A stretch of DNA of 11,914 nt from Nanobdellota archaeon (GTDB lineage Archaea > Nanobdellota > Nanobdellia > Woesearchaeales > GW2011-AR9): positions 1-11,914 of the forward strand of contig JAUYQE010000024.1 in NCBI GenBank assembly GCA_030695605.1, given 5' to 3'. Below the pieces are notes generated by a model that did no database searches, was not told where the DNA came from, and was given only the letters and a program-made list of their open reading frames with translations. Below are positions 6,250-11,914 of this stretch, piece after piece; position 1 is the first letter of the stretch; each line of letters starts with the position of its first letter. Both the position numbers and the translations under genes were made by a program.

Positions 6250-6852
6250 CTATTCCTCCGTAAAGTCTTCAATCTTCTCTTTCATCTCTTCGCCTGCGGG
6301 CAGCATGCCTCTCTTGCGCAGCAATTCCCGCGTCAGCAGATAGAATAACAAGCCGACAGATTTCTTGCCTTTGTTATTACAAGGAACAACCAGATCCACG
6401 TTGTTCGATTGGTTGTTTGTGTCACAGAAGGCTACGATAGGAACGCCGATTTTCAGCGCATCATTCACCGCATTCTTGTCCGTCCAGGGATCGCAGACGA
6501 CGACGACTTTTGGCTCGGTAAAAGTCTCCAGATGGGGATTGGTCAAAATTCCAGGGGGATATCGGCCGATAATGGCGCGCATGCCCGTCAGGCGCTGCAC
6601 CTGCCGCAAGGCTTTCCAGGCGTTTTCCCGGCGGCTGACAATGAAAATATCTTTCGGCTCGTAGTGTACCAGAAAGTTCACGGCAATGCGAATCCGCTCA
6701 TCAATTTTCTTTAAGTTAAGAACGCTCAGGCCATCGGGGCGGGTTTTATAGATAAAGTCCGCCATGTACTTGGTCTTGAATTTGGTTCCGATATGAATCC
6801 CGCTTTTCAGGTACTCATTGGTATCGATCAGTAAATCTTCCTGTTCATTCAT
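6250..6852 (-). CDS. rps2: Small-subunit ribosomal protein uS2 (archaeal type)
   Basis: Component of the 30S subunit near the head/body junction. The 200-residue product has the uS2 hallmarks: the N-terminal helix EYLKSGIHIGTKFKTKYMAD, LNLKKIDERIRIAVNFL, the IGRYPPGILTNPH loop, PKVVVVCDPWTDKNAVNDAL, and the GVPIVAFCDTNNQSNNVDLV strand-loop region. It ends in a short acidic tail. There is no long bacterial C-terminal extension and the length is normal for archaea. The ATG at 6852 is chosen over an in-frame ATG at 6885: it follows GAGGT at 6 nt, and the extra 11 residues (MNSCLCARGNT) do not look conserved. The common archaeal neighbours rps9, rpl13, rpoN and rpoK are not present in the window, so the gene has been uncoupled from that cluster here. 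Confidence 0.95.
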   Translation of the reverse strand: MNEQEDLLIDTNEYLKSGIHIGTKFKTKYMADFIYKTRPDGLSVLNLKKIDERIRIAVNFLVHYEPKDIFIVSRRENAWKALRQVQRLTGMRAIIGRYPPGILTNPHLETFTEPKVVVVCDPWTDKNAVNDALKIGVPIVAFCDTNNQSNNVDLVVPCNNKGKKSVGLLFYLLTRELLRKRGMLPAGEEMKEKIEDFTEE

Positions 6853-6950
6853 AGTATTACCTCTCGCACACAAACAAGAATTCATCTTGTCTGCGGTATT
6901 TTTTGCCTCACGCAGCGCTGTTCATCTTTCGTATAAAATGAACGTCGGCT
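6853..6950 (-). promoter_or_regulatory. Candidate structured 5' leader of the uS2 gene
   Basis: Two small hairpins can form: GTTCAT with ATGAAC (6920-6925 and 6938-6943, 12-nt loop) and CAAGA with TCTTG (6875-6879 and 6885-6889, 5-nt loop). The second lies just before the SD. If the transcript starts near 6950 these lie in a leader of about 100 nt. A second TATA-like stretch (TTTATAC, about 6932-6940) overlaps the first hairpin and could instead give a shorter leader. Confidence 0.35.
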
Positions 6951-6970
6951 TTAGGTACTACAGTCGGCAG

Positions 6971-6983
6971 TTTATTTATAAAT
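6971..6983 (-). promoter_or_regulatory. Probable TATA box for the uS2 operon
   Basis: The minus strand reads GATTTATAAATAA directly after the diadenylate cyclase stop region, a strong archaeal TATA-like match. The transcription start would fall near 6950. The T-run just upstream on this strand (6982-6999) may end the previous transcript. Confidence 0.5.
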
Positions 6984-6999
6984 CTTTTTGAGAAAAATA

Positions 7000-7695
7000 T
7001 CAACAATCGCAAACCGTTTCCAAGCCGCCTTCGACGGCACTTCTTTCAGGAGCAGGTGCTTCCTCTTTCTGGAGTGCCGGATGGTTCCCCTCATAGGCAA
7101 GCGTCGAATGGAGTACATAGCCATCATTGAACAAGCGGATTTCCGGGTCTTCGCTGCGTAACGTGAAAAAAAACAACCCCGGCTCAACTGCAGAGAGGGG
7201 AATTGCTGACGCATGCCGGCTTCCCGCACGGCGTGTAGTTCTCAAGTGATTATACGTCTCAAACGCATGCGTATACTCTGGCTTTTTAATAAGTTCATCC
7301 CGATTGTTGAGATACATAAACCGACCGCTATGTAGAAGTGTTCCATGTGAAGAGATGAGAATAGCCCCATCTTCCTCCATTGCTTTTTCAAGCAAAGAAC
7401 CCGCTTTCGGATCAGAGACTTCCCGTGAATCGTCTGCAAAGAAATCATGGCCGATGAGCCCGTGAAAATAGCGGTCATGCACACCATCACAGCAGCCGAC
7501 GATAGCGCACAAGCCATGGAGTTTATACGTGCGCTGCGACTGCTCAGCCCGAGAAAGCTCTTGCTGCCGCATTACATCCAGATGATCATAAACCGTGAGA
7601 AGTACCGATGCTTCAGCGTACGGCGCAACTGCCGCAGCAAAGCGCTCCCGCTCTTCGGCAAAATTGTATGATTGAGCTAAAGACGAAGCAGTCAC
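7000..7695 (-). CDS. Probable diadenylate cyclase (DisA_N/DAC domain, DacZ-like), 231 aa
   Basis: DAC-domain proteins condense two ATP into the second messenger c-di-AMP. Here the domain spans about residues 98-200. DGA (109-111) lies in EEDGAILIS, followed by a glycine turn (LLHSGRFMYLN), then GSRHASAIPLS (158-168) and a strand pair ending in IRLFNDGYVLHS. These match the DGA and RHR active-site blocks and the following fold, but the second Arg of RHR is Ala here. The N-terminal 95 residues, containing LCAIVGCCDG, match nothing I can name; archaeal DacZ proteins also carry an extra N-terminal part. The start is GTG at 7695, with a near-SD GGTGGTG about 6 nt upstream and an in-frame stop just before. 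The C-terminus is short and ends in CDC. The activity is inferred. Confidence 0.65.
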   Translation of the reverse strand: MTASSLAQSYNFAEERERFAAAVAPYAEASVLLTVYDHLDVMRQQELSRAEQSQRTYKLHGLCAIVGCCDGVHDRYFHGLIGHDFFADDSREVSDPKAGSLLEKAMEEDGAILISSHGTLLHSGRFMYLNNRDELIKKPEYTHAFETYNHLRTTRRAGSRHASAIPLSAVEPGLFFFTLRSEDPEIRLFNDGYVLHSTLAYEGNHPALQKEEAPAPERSAVEGGLETVCDC

Positions 7696-7750
7696 CTTTT
7701 TTCACCACCAGTATACTCTTATTGACGAATAGAGTAAAAAGCTCATTGTG

Positions 7751-7762
7751 ATATTTAAATAT
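7751..7762 (-). promoter_or_regulatory. Probable TATA box (palindromic) for the diadenylate cyclase gene
   Basis: ATATTTAAATAT is a perfect 12-bp palindrome centred about 61 bp before the GTG at 7695. A start near 7730 would leave a leader of about 35 nt containing the GGTGGTG element. Being symmetric, it could in principle also fire rightwards, but no plus-strand gene follows. Confidence 0.45.
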
Positions 7763-7780
7763 TGTGGTTTTTAATAGGAT

Positions 7781-7836
7781 AAAACAAAAAGGAGGTAATT
7801 ATTAGCTTTTTTTAAAGATATAAAGCAATTTCTCCT
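7781..7836 (-). terminator. Hairpin plus T-tract, probable terminator after radB
   Basis: On the minus strand, AGGAG pairs with CTCCT, AATT with AATT and GCTTT with AAAGC, forming an interrupted stem (7790-7836). TTTTTGTTTT (7781-7790) follows at once. It lies about 65 bp downstream of the radB stop. Archaeal termination usually needs only the T-tract; the hairpin makes it resemble a bacterial intrinsic terminator. Confidence 0.5.
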
Positions 7837-7902
7837 AGTTAAAAATCTTGAATGAGAACATTTTCCATCATTTTCACTCTCTTAAAAGACTAAAATTCAA
7901 AG

Positions 7903-8577
7903 CTATGAGCTCCTTTTCTCCTCAATGCCCCGTTCCACGATCTGAAAAGCGACTTCCCCGCCTTCCGGCAAAGAGCGGTGCTTCCGCAACACGAGCTTCC
8001 GGCAGGAAGCAAACCGCTGCAGTTCCAGCAAGCATTTCGAGCCATATTTCAAGAGATCGCCGCCGACCATTTTTATCGTTTCCCGGTCATCAAACGCCGA
8101 ATACACCTGCGTCGTCAGCAGCACCGGAATCTTGCTGCGGCGGGCAATCTCGACGAGGATGCCCAACTGCTTTCCTAAAGCAGAATTCACATCATACACG
8201 TCTTCGCTCTGCCCCAATTCCAAGCGATACAGCATCGAAATAGAATCGACGATAATCAGGCCGAGATGCTCCGTAACGAGGCTGGGCAATTGCTGCAGCA
8301 CGGCTTTCTGTTCAGTGAAAGTCAACGGCGTGAAAAACAGCATTTTCTGCAAATCAACAGCAGGATCAATTTGCCGGATCCGCTCGACGGCAATGCCCCC
8401 TTCCGTATCAACGAAAAGCACTTTCTTGCCCTCGTTTACACAGCGAACTGCAGCCAGCAAACAGAGGTTGGTCTTCCCGCTCCCGGAGGGGCCGTAGATA
8501 GTCGTTACGACATCACTTTCGTAGCCCCCTTGCAAAAAAGCATCGAAGAATGCAACTCCCGTCGAGATTTTTACCAC
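7903..8577 (-). CDS. radB: RadB, archaeal RadA/RecA-family recombinase paralogue
   Basis: RadB is the short archaeal paralogue of RadA that binds ATP and DNA and assists homologous recombination, often as a RadA mediator. The product is 224 aa, the usual size: a RecA core without the N-terminal helix-hairpin-helix domain of RadA. It has Walker A GPSGSGKT (29-36), the conserved VLFVDTEGG (53-61), and Walker B LGLIIVDSI (105-113), followed by MLYRLEL. The QVYSAFDD segment and the basic C-terminal LVLRKHRSLPEG strand also fit. The start is GTG at 8577; in-frame TAG closes the frame 8 codons upstream and no SD is present. A TATA box 26 bp upstream supports a leaderless start exactly there. The gene diverges from the membrane-glycosylation operon. 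Confidence 0.9.
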   Translation of the reverse strand: MVKISTGVAFFDAFLQGGYESDVVTTIYGPSGSGKTNLCLLAAVRCVNEGKKVLFVDTEGGIAVERIRQIDPAVDLQKMLFFTPLTFTEQKAVLQQLPSLVTEHLGLIIVDSISMLYRLELGQSEDVYDVNSALGKQLGILVEIARRSKIPVLLTTQVYSAFDDRETIKMVGGDLLKYGSKCLLELQRFASCRKLVLRKHRSLPEGGEVAFQIVERGIEEKRSS

Positions 8578-8598
8578 GAAAGGGCTCAGCGGTTCCTG

Positions 8599-8608
8599 CT
8601 ATAAAAAG
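8599..8608 (-). promoter_or_regulatory. TATA box for radB
   Basis: The minus strand reads CTTTTTATAG, centred 26-27 bp upstream of the GTG start, placing the transcription start on the start codon (leaderless). Confidence 0.6.
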
Positions 8609-8650
8609 TTTCTGCAGGAGGAGTTTTATCCGGAGAACCTCTGCCTACAC

Positions 8651-8664
8651 ATTTATAAAATATA
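8651..8664 (+). promoter_or_regulatory. TATA box for the STT3-like operon
   Basis: ATTTATAAAATATA is centred about 25-26 bp before the ATG at 8683. No SD precedes that ATG (TCTGATAGAAGC), so the operon's first gene is probably leaderless. The radB TATA box lies about 50 bp away on the other strand. Confidence 0.6.
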
Positions 8665-8682
8665 TTTGTTTCTGATAGAAGC

Positions 8683-10185
8683 ATGGACAAAAAAGCTGCG
8701 GTATGGCTGGCAGTCATTGTTTTAGGCACTTTGGCTATTCGCTTACTCTTCGCTTTCAGCACGCCAGCATTTACATATGACTCCTATTTCCATCTGCGGC
8801 AAGTTGAGGCGATTACAGAAACCGGCTTCCCCCGCTTCCAGGGAGAACTATCTTATGGAGGAAGGGACATTCGCTTCCTGCCATTTTTCCATTACGTTGC
8901 AGCGTTCTTCACGCTCTTCCTTCCTTTGGAACTAGTCGGAAAGCTCCTGCCTAATGTGCTCCTGGCACTCCTTCCCGCTGTTGTTTATCTCATCGCCCGA
9001 GGACTTACTGCTTCCTCACCGGGAAGTCTCTTCGCAGCGGTCGTTAGCGGCTTCCTCCCCGTGCTCTTCTCCCCCAATGCTTTCTCAGTGAACAGCCTCT
9101 TCCTCCCCCTCGTCGCCCTGGCCATCTATGCCTTCCTAAGGATTCAGGAAAAAAAATTCCTCACGCTCTATCTCATCGCTTTTCTCGTTTTATCCGTGAC
9201 TAGCGCAGCGACGTTCCTGCTGCTCATCGGCTTTGGCATTTACCTGCTGCTCTCCGCAATCGAACACCGAAAACCCAGTAGGGCAGAAATCGAGGTGATG
9301 GTATTCTCCCTCTTTTTCTTTCTCTGGGTGCAATTTCTTTTTTTCAAGAACACGCTCCTGGAAGAAGGGCTTGCTTTTGTCTGGCAAAACGTGCCGCCAC
9401 AGATTGTGCAGCACTACTTCCCGCAACTTTCCCTTTTCCAATCTATTGTTCTGGTGGGGATAATCCCCTTCCTTTCCGGCATCGTGATAACCTTCAAATC
9501 TATTTTCCAGGCAAAAAACAAAAAAATGTTCATTTTGGTCAGCTTCGTCATTGCGACGACCCTTCTTTCGTGGCTCCGGCTTATCCGCTTCACGTTAGCG
9601 CTCGCTTTTTTTGGCATCATCTTGGCAGTGCTCTTTGCCCTCTTTTACGACGAGACCAAGCGGTATGTTCTCAAAACAAAACTGGCCCGCTTTTCTTCCC
9701 TGCTCCCCTGGGGAGCGCTGCTGCTCTTGATATTCTCGAGCGGCTTTCCAGCCATCGCTGCAGCCAGCCAGCAAGACCTGCCCACGGAACAAGAGATCGA
9801 AGCCTTCCGCTGGCTGCAGAACAACACCCCGGAAAACAGCACGGTCGCTGCACTCGTAGAAGAAGGGCATCTCATCACGTACTATGGGCAGAGAAAAAAT
9901 GTCATGGACGACCAATTTGCGCGCATTCCCGATATCGAAAAACGCTTTCAGGACCTGAATGCTCTTTATACGACGGCGTTCCAGACCCAAGCCCTGGACA
10001 TTCGGGGGGCGTATGAGATAGACTATCTGATTGTTACACCCCAGGCAGTAGAAAAGTACTCGACTCCGAAATATCTCTCCACTACCTGCTTTCAGCGCGT
10101 GTATAAAAATGAAACAAAAATCTATCGCATCCGCTGCACGTTAGAGGAAACGCCAGAGCTAAATGCAAGTAGCCCCCAAACATGA
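8683..10185 (+). CDS. STT3/AglB-like GT-C membrane protein, 500 aa
   Basis: A polytopic membrane protein with about 11-12 predicted membrane helices (first about 5-26, last about 341-360) and a soluble C-terminal part of about 140 residues. It resembles oligosaccharyltransferase subunit STT3/AglB in layout. After the first helix comes TYDSYFHLRQVEAI (31-44), matching the STT3 DxxYHLR block with a candidate catalytic Asp at D33. After the last helix, EAFRWLQNNTPENSTVAAL (373-391) matches the segment just before the STT3 WWDYG motif. Where WWDYG should follow, this protein has VEEGHLITYYGQRKNVMDDQ. It is also only 500 aa, shorter than typical AglB. It may be a lipid-linked-sugar GT-C transferase or a non-canonical oligosaccharyltransferase. 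Start at 8683 is supported by the TATA spacing. Its stop overlaps the next start (ATGA). Confidence 0.75.
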   Translation: MDKKAAVWLAVIVLGTLAIRLLFAFSTPAFTYDSYFHLRQVEAITETGFPRFQGELSYGGRDIRFLPFFHYVAAFFTLFLPLELVGKLLPNVLLALLPAVVYLIARGLTASSPGSLFAAVVSGFLPVLFSPNAFSVNSLFLPLVALAIYAFLRIQEKKFLTLYLIAFLVLSVTSAATFLLLIGFGIYLLLSAIEHRKPSRAEIEVMVFSLFFFLWVQFLFFKNTLLEEGLAFVWQNVPPQIVQHYFPQLSLFQSIVLVGIIPFLSGIVITFKSIFQAKNKKMFILVSFVIATTLLSWLRLIRFTLALAFFGIILAVLFALFYDETKRYVLKTKLARFSSLLPWGALLLLIFSSGFPAIAAASQQDLPTEQEIEAFRWLQNNTPENSTVAALVEEGHLITYYGQRKNVMDDQFARIPDIEKRFQDLNALYTTAFQTQALDIRGAYEIDYLIVTPQAVEKYSTPKYLSTTCFQRVYKNETKIYRIRCTLEETPELNASSPQT

Positions 10186-11630
10186 AAACAACAACAAAAA
10201 AATGGCTTGATCACTGTATCGAGTGGCCGCAGTGGTGCTTGCTGCTGCTCTTGCTCATGGTTCTGAGTATGCCTTTTTTGCAGAATAGCATCCAGCAGCA
10301 GCCCGTGCTGCTCGGCGAAGAGAGCTACTATCATTTGGCACAATCCCAGGAACTGCAAAGCAGAAATTTTTACTACGCGGGCCTGCATGTGCTCGATTCA
10401 TTCGTCTATAACCGGGGCTTCTTTGTTCTTACGCTAGTAATGGCCATTGCTTCGCTGCTGCTCTTCCTGGCTATTGCCAAAAAGCTCGCACTCCAAAAAA
10501 AGCTCACGTTTCTCTTTCTCCTATTCCTGCTCATCTCTCCGGCGTTCATTTTTACGTTCAGCTCGCTCTCCGGGGCAGGCCTTTTCGTTTTTCTCGCGAT
10601 GAGCAGCATCTTTCTCCTGCTGCACAAGCCACCGTGGCGCTACCTGGCACTCCTGCCCGTTCTGGGAGCATCGTTCATCGATCTGTTTACTACCCTCCTC
10701 TTTATCATGCTGCTCCTGTGGTTCTGGTCTTCGTACGGCAAAAAGAAAGACTCTTTTGCCATTTTCCTTGCCGGTGTTACGAGCGTGCTCTTCTTCAGCA
10801 ACTGGCTGCTGCTCAAGCTGCCGTTCTCTCTGGGCCCATTCCACAGCCCCAGTCCACTGCGGGATCTCCTTGCAGACCTAGGAGGGATCAGCGGAATCAG
10901 CCTCTTCATTCTTCTCCTAGCAGTCATAGGTCTTCTGGCGACCGGGAGGAAAGAAAAGCTGCTGGGCCCCTTTCTTTTCTTTATCCTGTTTTCCGGCATC
11001 TTCATCCTGAATCCGCACACCATTTTTTACTTGGCCATCCCGCTGACGTATTTTGCTGCCAAAGGCTTCCTCTGGCTCTGGCACCGCACCTGGACTCTGG
11101 AAAGCGTGAAAAGCATTTCCCTCTTCCTGATCTTGCTCGGCCTGCTCTTTTCCACACTATCCTATCTGGGGAGGGTAACCGAGTTAACACCCTCACCAGC
11201 AGAATGGGAAACGCTCACCTGGATAAAAAAGAACATTGACGAAAAAAACGCGGTATATGCGCCACCGGAAGAATTATTCCGAGCAGCATACTTTGCGCAA
11301 CTGCCTCTTCGGGAACGGCACAGCACCAAAGAACAAGAAGAGCTTTACCATCGGATAAGCACGGCAGGATACATCCAGGAACTCTTTCCGCTTCTGGAAG
11401 CCAGAAACATCCGCTATCTGTTCATTACGCCGCAGATGAAAGCGACACTGCCGGCGGATCAAGGGCTGCTCTTTCTCCTGAAGAACGAGCACTTTACGCT
11501 CCTCTACGCCAAAGAAAATTTTGAGATGTGGGAATATCGCCAAGAACAAAAAAGAGAAGTTCCCGAAGAAGCAGCCCGAGGAACAGAAATTGAAAGAGAG
11601 AGAGCAGCTGGAGAAAGTGCCCAACCATGA
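10182..11630 (+). CDS. Second STT3-like GT-C membrane protein, 482 aa, divergent paralogue of the previous gene
   Basis: This polytopic membrane protein has about 10-11 helices (first about 17-33, last about 310-329) and a soluble C-terminus. Three blocks line up in order with the upstream gene: LLGEESYYHLAQ (43-54) with TYDSYFHLRQ; EWETLTWIKKNIDEKNAVYA (341-360) with EAFRWLQNNTPENSTVAA; and ARNIRYLFITPQM with AYEIDYLIVTPQA. The likely catalytic Asp of the first block is Glu here (E47), and there is no WWDYG; the counterpart region reads PPEELFRAAYFAQLPLRERH. The last 30 residues are a highly charged Glu/Arg tail. The two proteins probably arose by duplication and may form a heteromer. The start is set by the ATGA overlap with the gene before it; the next gene again begins in an ATGA. 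Activity is uncertain. Confidence 0.7.
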   Translation: MKTTTKKWLDHCIEWPQWCLLLLLLMVLSMPFLQNSIQQQPVLLGEESYYHLAQSQELQSRNFYYAGLHVLDSFVYNRGFFVLTLVMAIASLLLFLAIAKKLALQKKLTFLFLLFLLISPAFIFTFSSLSGAGLFVFLAMSSIFLLLHKPPWRYLALLPVLGASFIDLFTTLLFIMLLLWFWSSYGKKKDSFAIFLAGVTSVLFFSNWLLLKLPFSLGPFHSPSPLRDLLADLGGISGISLFILLLAVIGLLATGRKEKLLGPFLFFILFSGIFILNPHTIFYLAIPLTYFAAKGFLWLWHRTWTLESVKSISLFLILLGLLFSTLSYLGRVTELTPSPAEWETLTWIKKNIDEKNAVYAPPEELFRAAYFAQLPLRERHSTKEQEELYHRISTAGYIQELFPLLEARNIRYLFITPQMKATLPADQGLLFLLKNEHFTLLYAKENFEMWEYRQEQKREVPEEAARGTEIERERAAGESAQP

Positions 11631-11914
11631 TAGACATCAGCGACACCATTCTTATCGGAGCCTATTTCTTCCTGATGTTTCTCTCCATCTTTTGGCTGTT
11701 GGTCTTATTCACTGGAGAGCCGGAAAAGCCCAAAGCAAAGCTCAAAAGCTATCCCTCGTTCACGGCTATCATTCCGGCGTACAATGAAGAAGAGACCATT
11801 CGGGGCACGTTACAATCGTTGGCGAAACTGGACTATCCAGCAGAGCTGATGCAGATCATCGTCGTTAATGACGGCTCGACAGATCACACCAGAGAAAAAG
11901 TTGAAGCGTTCATC
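11627..11914 (+). CDS. GT2-family glycosyltransferase, 5' part (cut by the window end)
   Basis: The visible 96 residues start at ATG 11627, inside an ATGA overlap with the previous stop. A membrane helix (about 7-28) is followed by a short cytoplasmic linker and the start of a GT-A fold: FTAIIPAYNEEETIRGTLQS (45-64), LDYP and IIVVNDGSTD (77-86), the nucleotide-sugar-binding site of GT2 enzymes. An N-terminal anchor before the GT-A domain is typical of processive or polyprenyl-phosphate glycosyltransferases that build polysaccharides or lipid-linked sugars. The DxD and QxxRW-type motifs would lie beyond the window. Being the third gene of an overlapping operon with two STT3-like proteins, it probably supplies or elongates the glycan they handle. 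Confidence 0.85.
   Translation, partial: MIDISDTILIGAYFFLMFLSIFWLLVLFTGEPEKPKAKLKSYPSFTAIIPAYNEEETIRGTLQSLAKLDYPAELMQIIVVNDGSTDHTREKVEAFI

Noticed and set aside
6853..6885. Eleven-residue extension at the start of uS2 (ATG at 6885)
   Set aside because: The sequence is Cys-rich and unlike uS2, and the inner ATG has an SD (GAGGT) at proper spacing.
6944..6968. Direct repeat GTCGGC...GTCGGC between the diadenylate cyclase and uS2 genes
   Set aside because: Only two six-base copies; too short to support an operator or repeat element.
7848..8243. Plus-strand frame following the GGAGGT at 7791-7796
   Set aside because: The SD is more than 50 nt from the ATG, and the frame is antisense to radB with shadow-like composition.
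1..11914. tRNA, rRNA or CRISPR array
   Set aside because: No cloverleaf with a T-loop motif, no rRNA-like sequence and no regularly spaced repeats were seen by eye.

Overview
The window reads as chromosomal DNA from an archaeon. It encodes an archaeal-type ribosomal protein uS2, a RadB recombinase paralogue and a DisA_N/DAC-domain protein of DacZ-like size. It also encodes two STT3-like GT-C membrane proteins. Several genes have a TATA-like box about 26 bp upstream of the start codon with no Shine-Dalgarno (SD) sequence, so they look leaderless; others have a clear SD. Dense ATGA overlaps and many small unknown genes suggest a compact genome from an uncultivated lineage, possibly DPANN-like. 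That placement is inference and was not tested.

Layout. Positions 1-831 (-) hold an unrecognised gene. Positions 865-2281 hold a single-ORF IS66-like insertion sequence with 14-bp perfect inverted ends and no visible target duplication. A short open frame (2314-2505, +) starts right at its right end and may be a gene remnant. Positions 2517-2969 contain a small unknown gene (-) and two related palindromic repeats, one of which forms the N-terminus of that gene. Positions 2970-5311 (-) are a tight overlapping operon, in transcription order: YvcK/GlmR-like UDP-sugar-binding protein, HAD hydrolase, GlmU-type uridyltransferase domain, 49-residue protein. Positions 5407-6852 (-) hold uS2 followed by a 229-residue unknown protein and a 41-residue protein with an antitoxin-like tail. 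Positions 7000-7695 (-) encode the probable diadenylate cyclase and 7903-8577 (-) RadB. Diverging from radB, 8683-11914 (+) is an operon of two STT3-like membrane proteins and a GT2 glycosyltransferase cut by the window end, all joined by ATGA overlaps.

How the genes may work together. The YvcK/HAD/GlmU block plausibly makes UDP-GlcNAc or a related UDP-sugar and senses its level. The right-hand operon plausibly uses activated sugars or lipid-linked glycans at the membrane. The two are separate transcription units, so the link is thematic. The most interesting points are the YvcK-GlmU pairing in an archaeon, the tandem STT3-like proteins that both lack a WWDYG motif, the diadenylate cyclase with an RHR-to-RHA change, and the palindromic repeat that has become coding sequence. 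No tRNA, rRNA or CRISPR array was seen.
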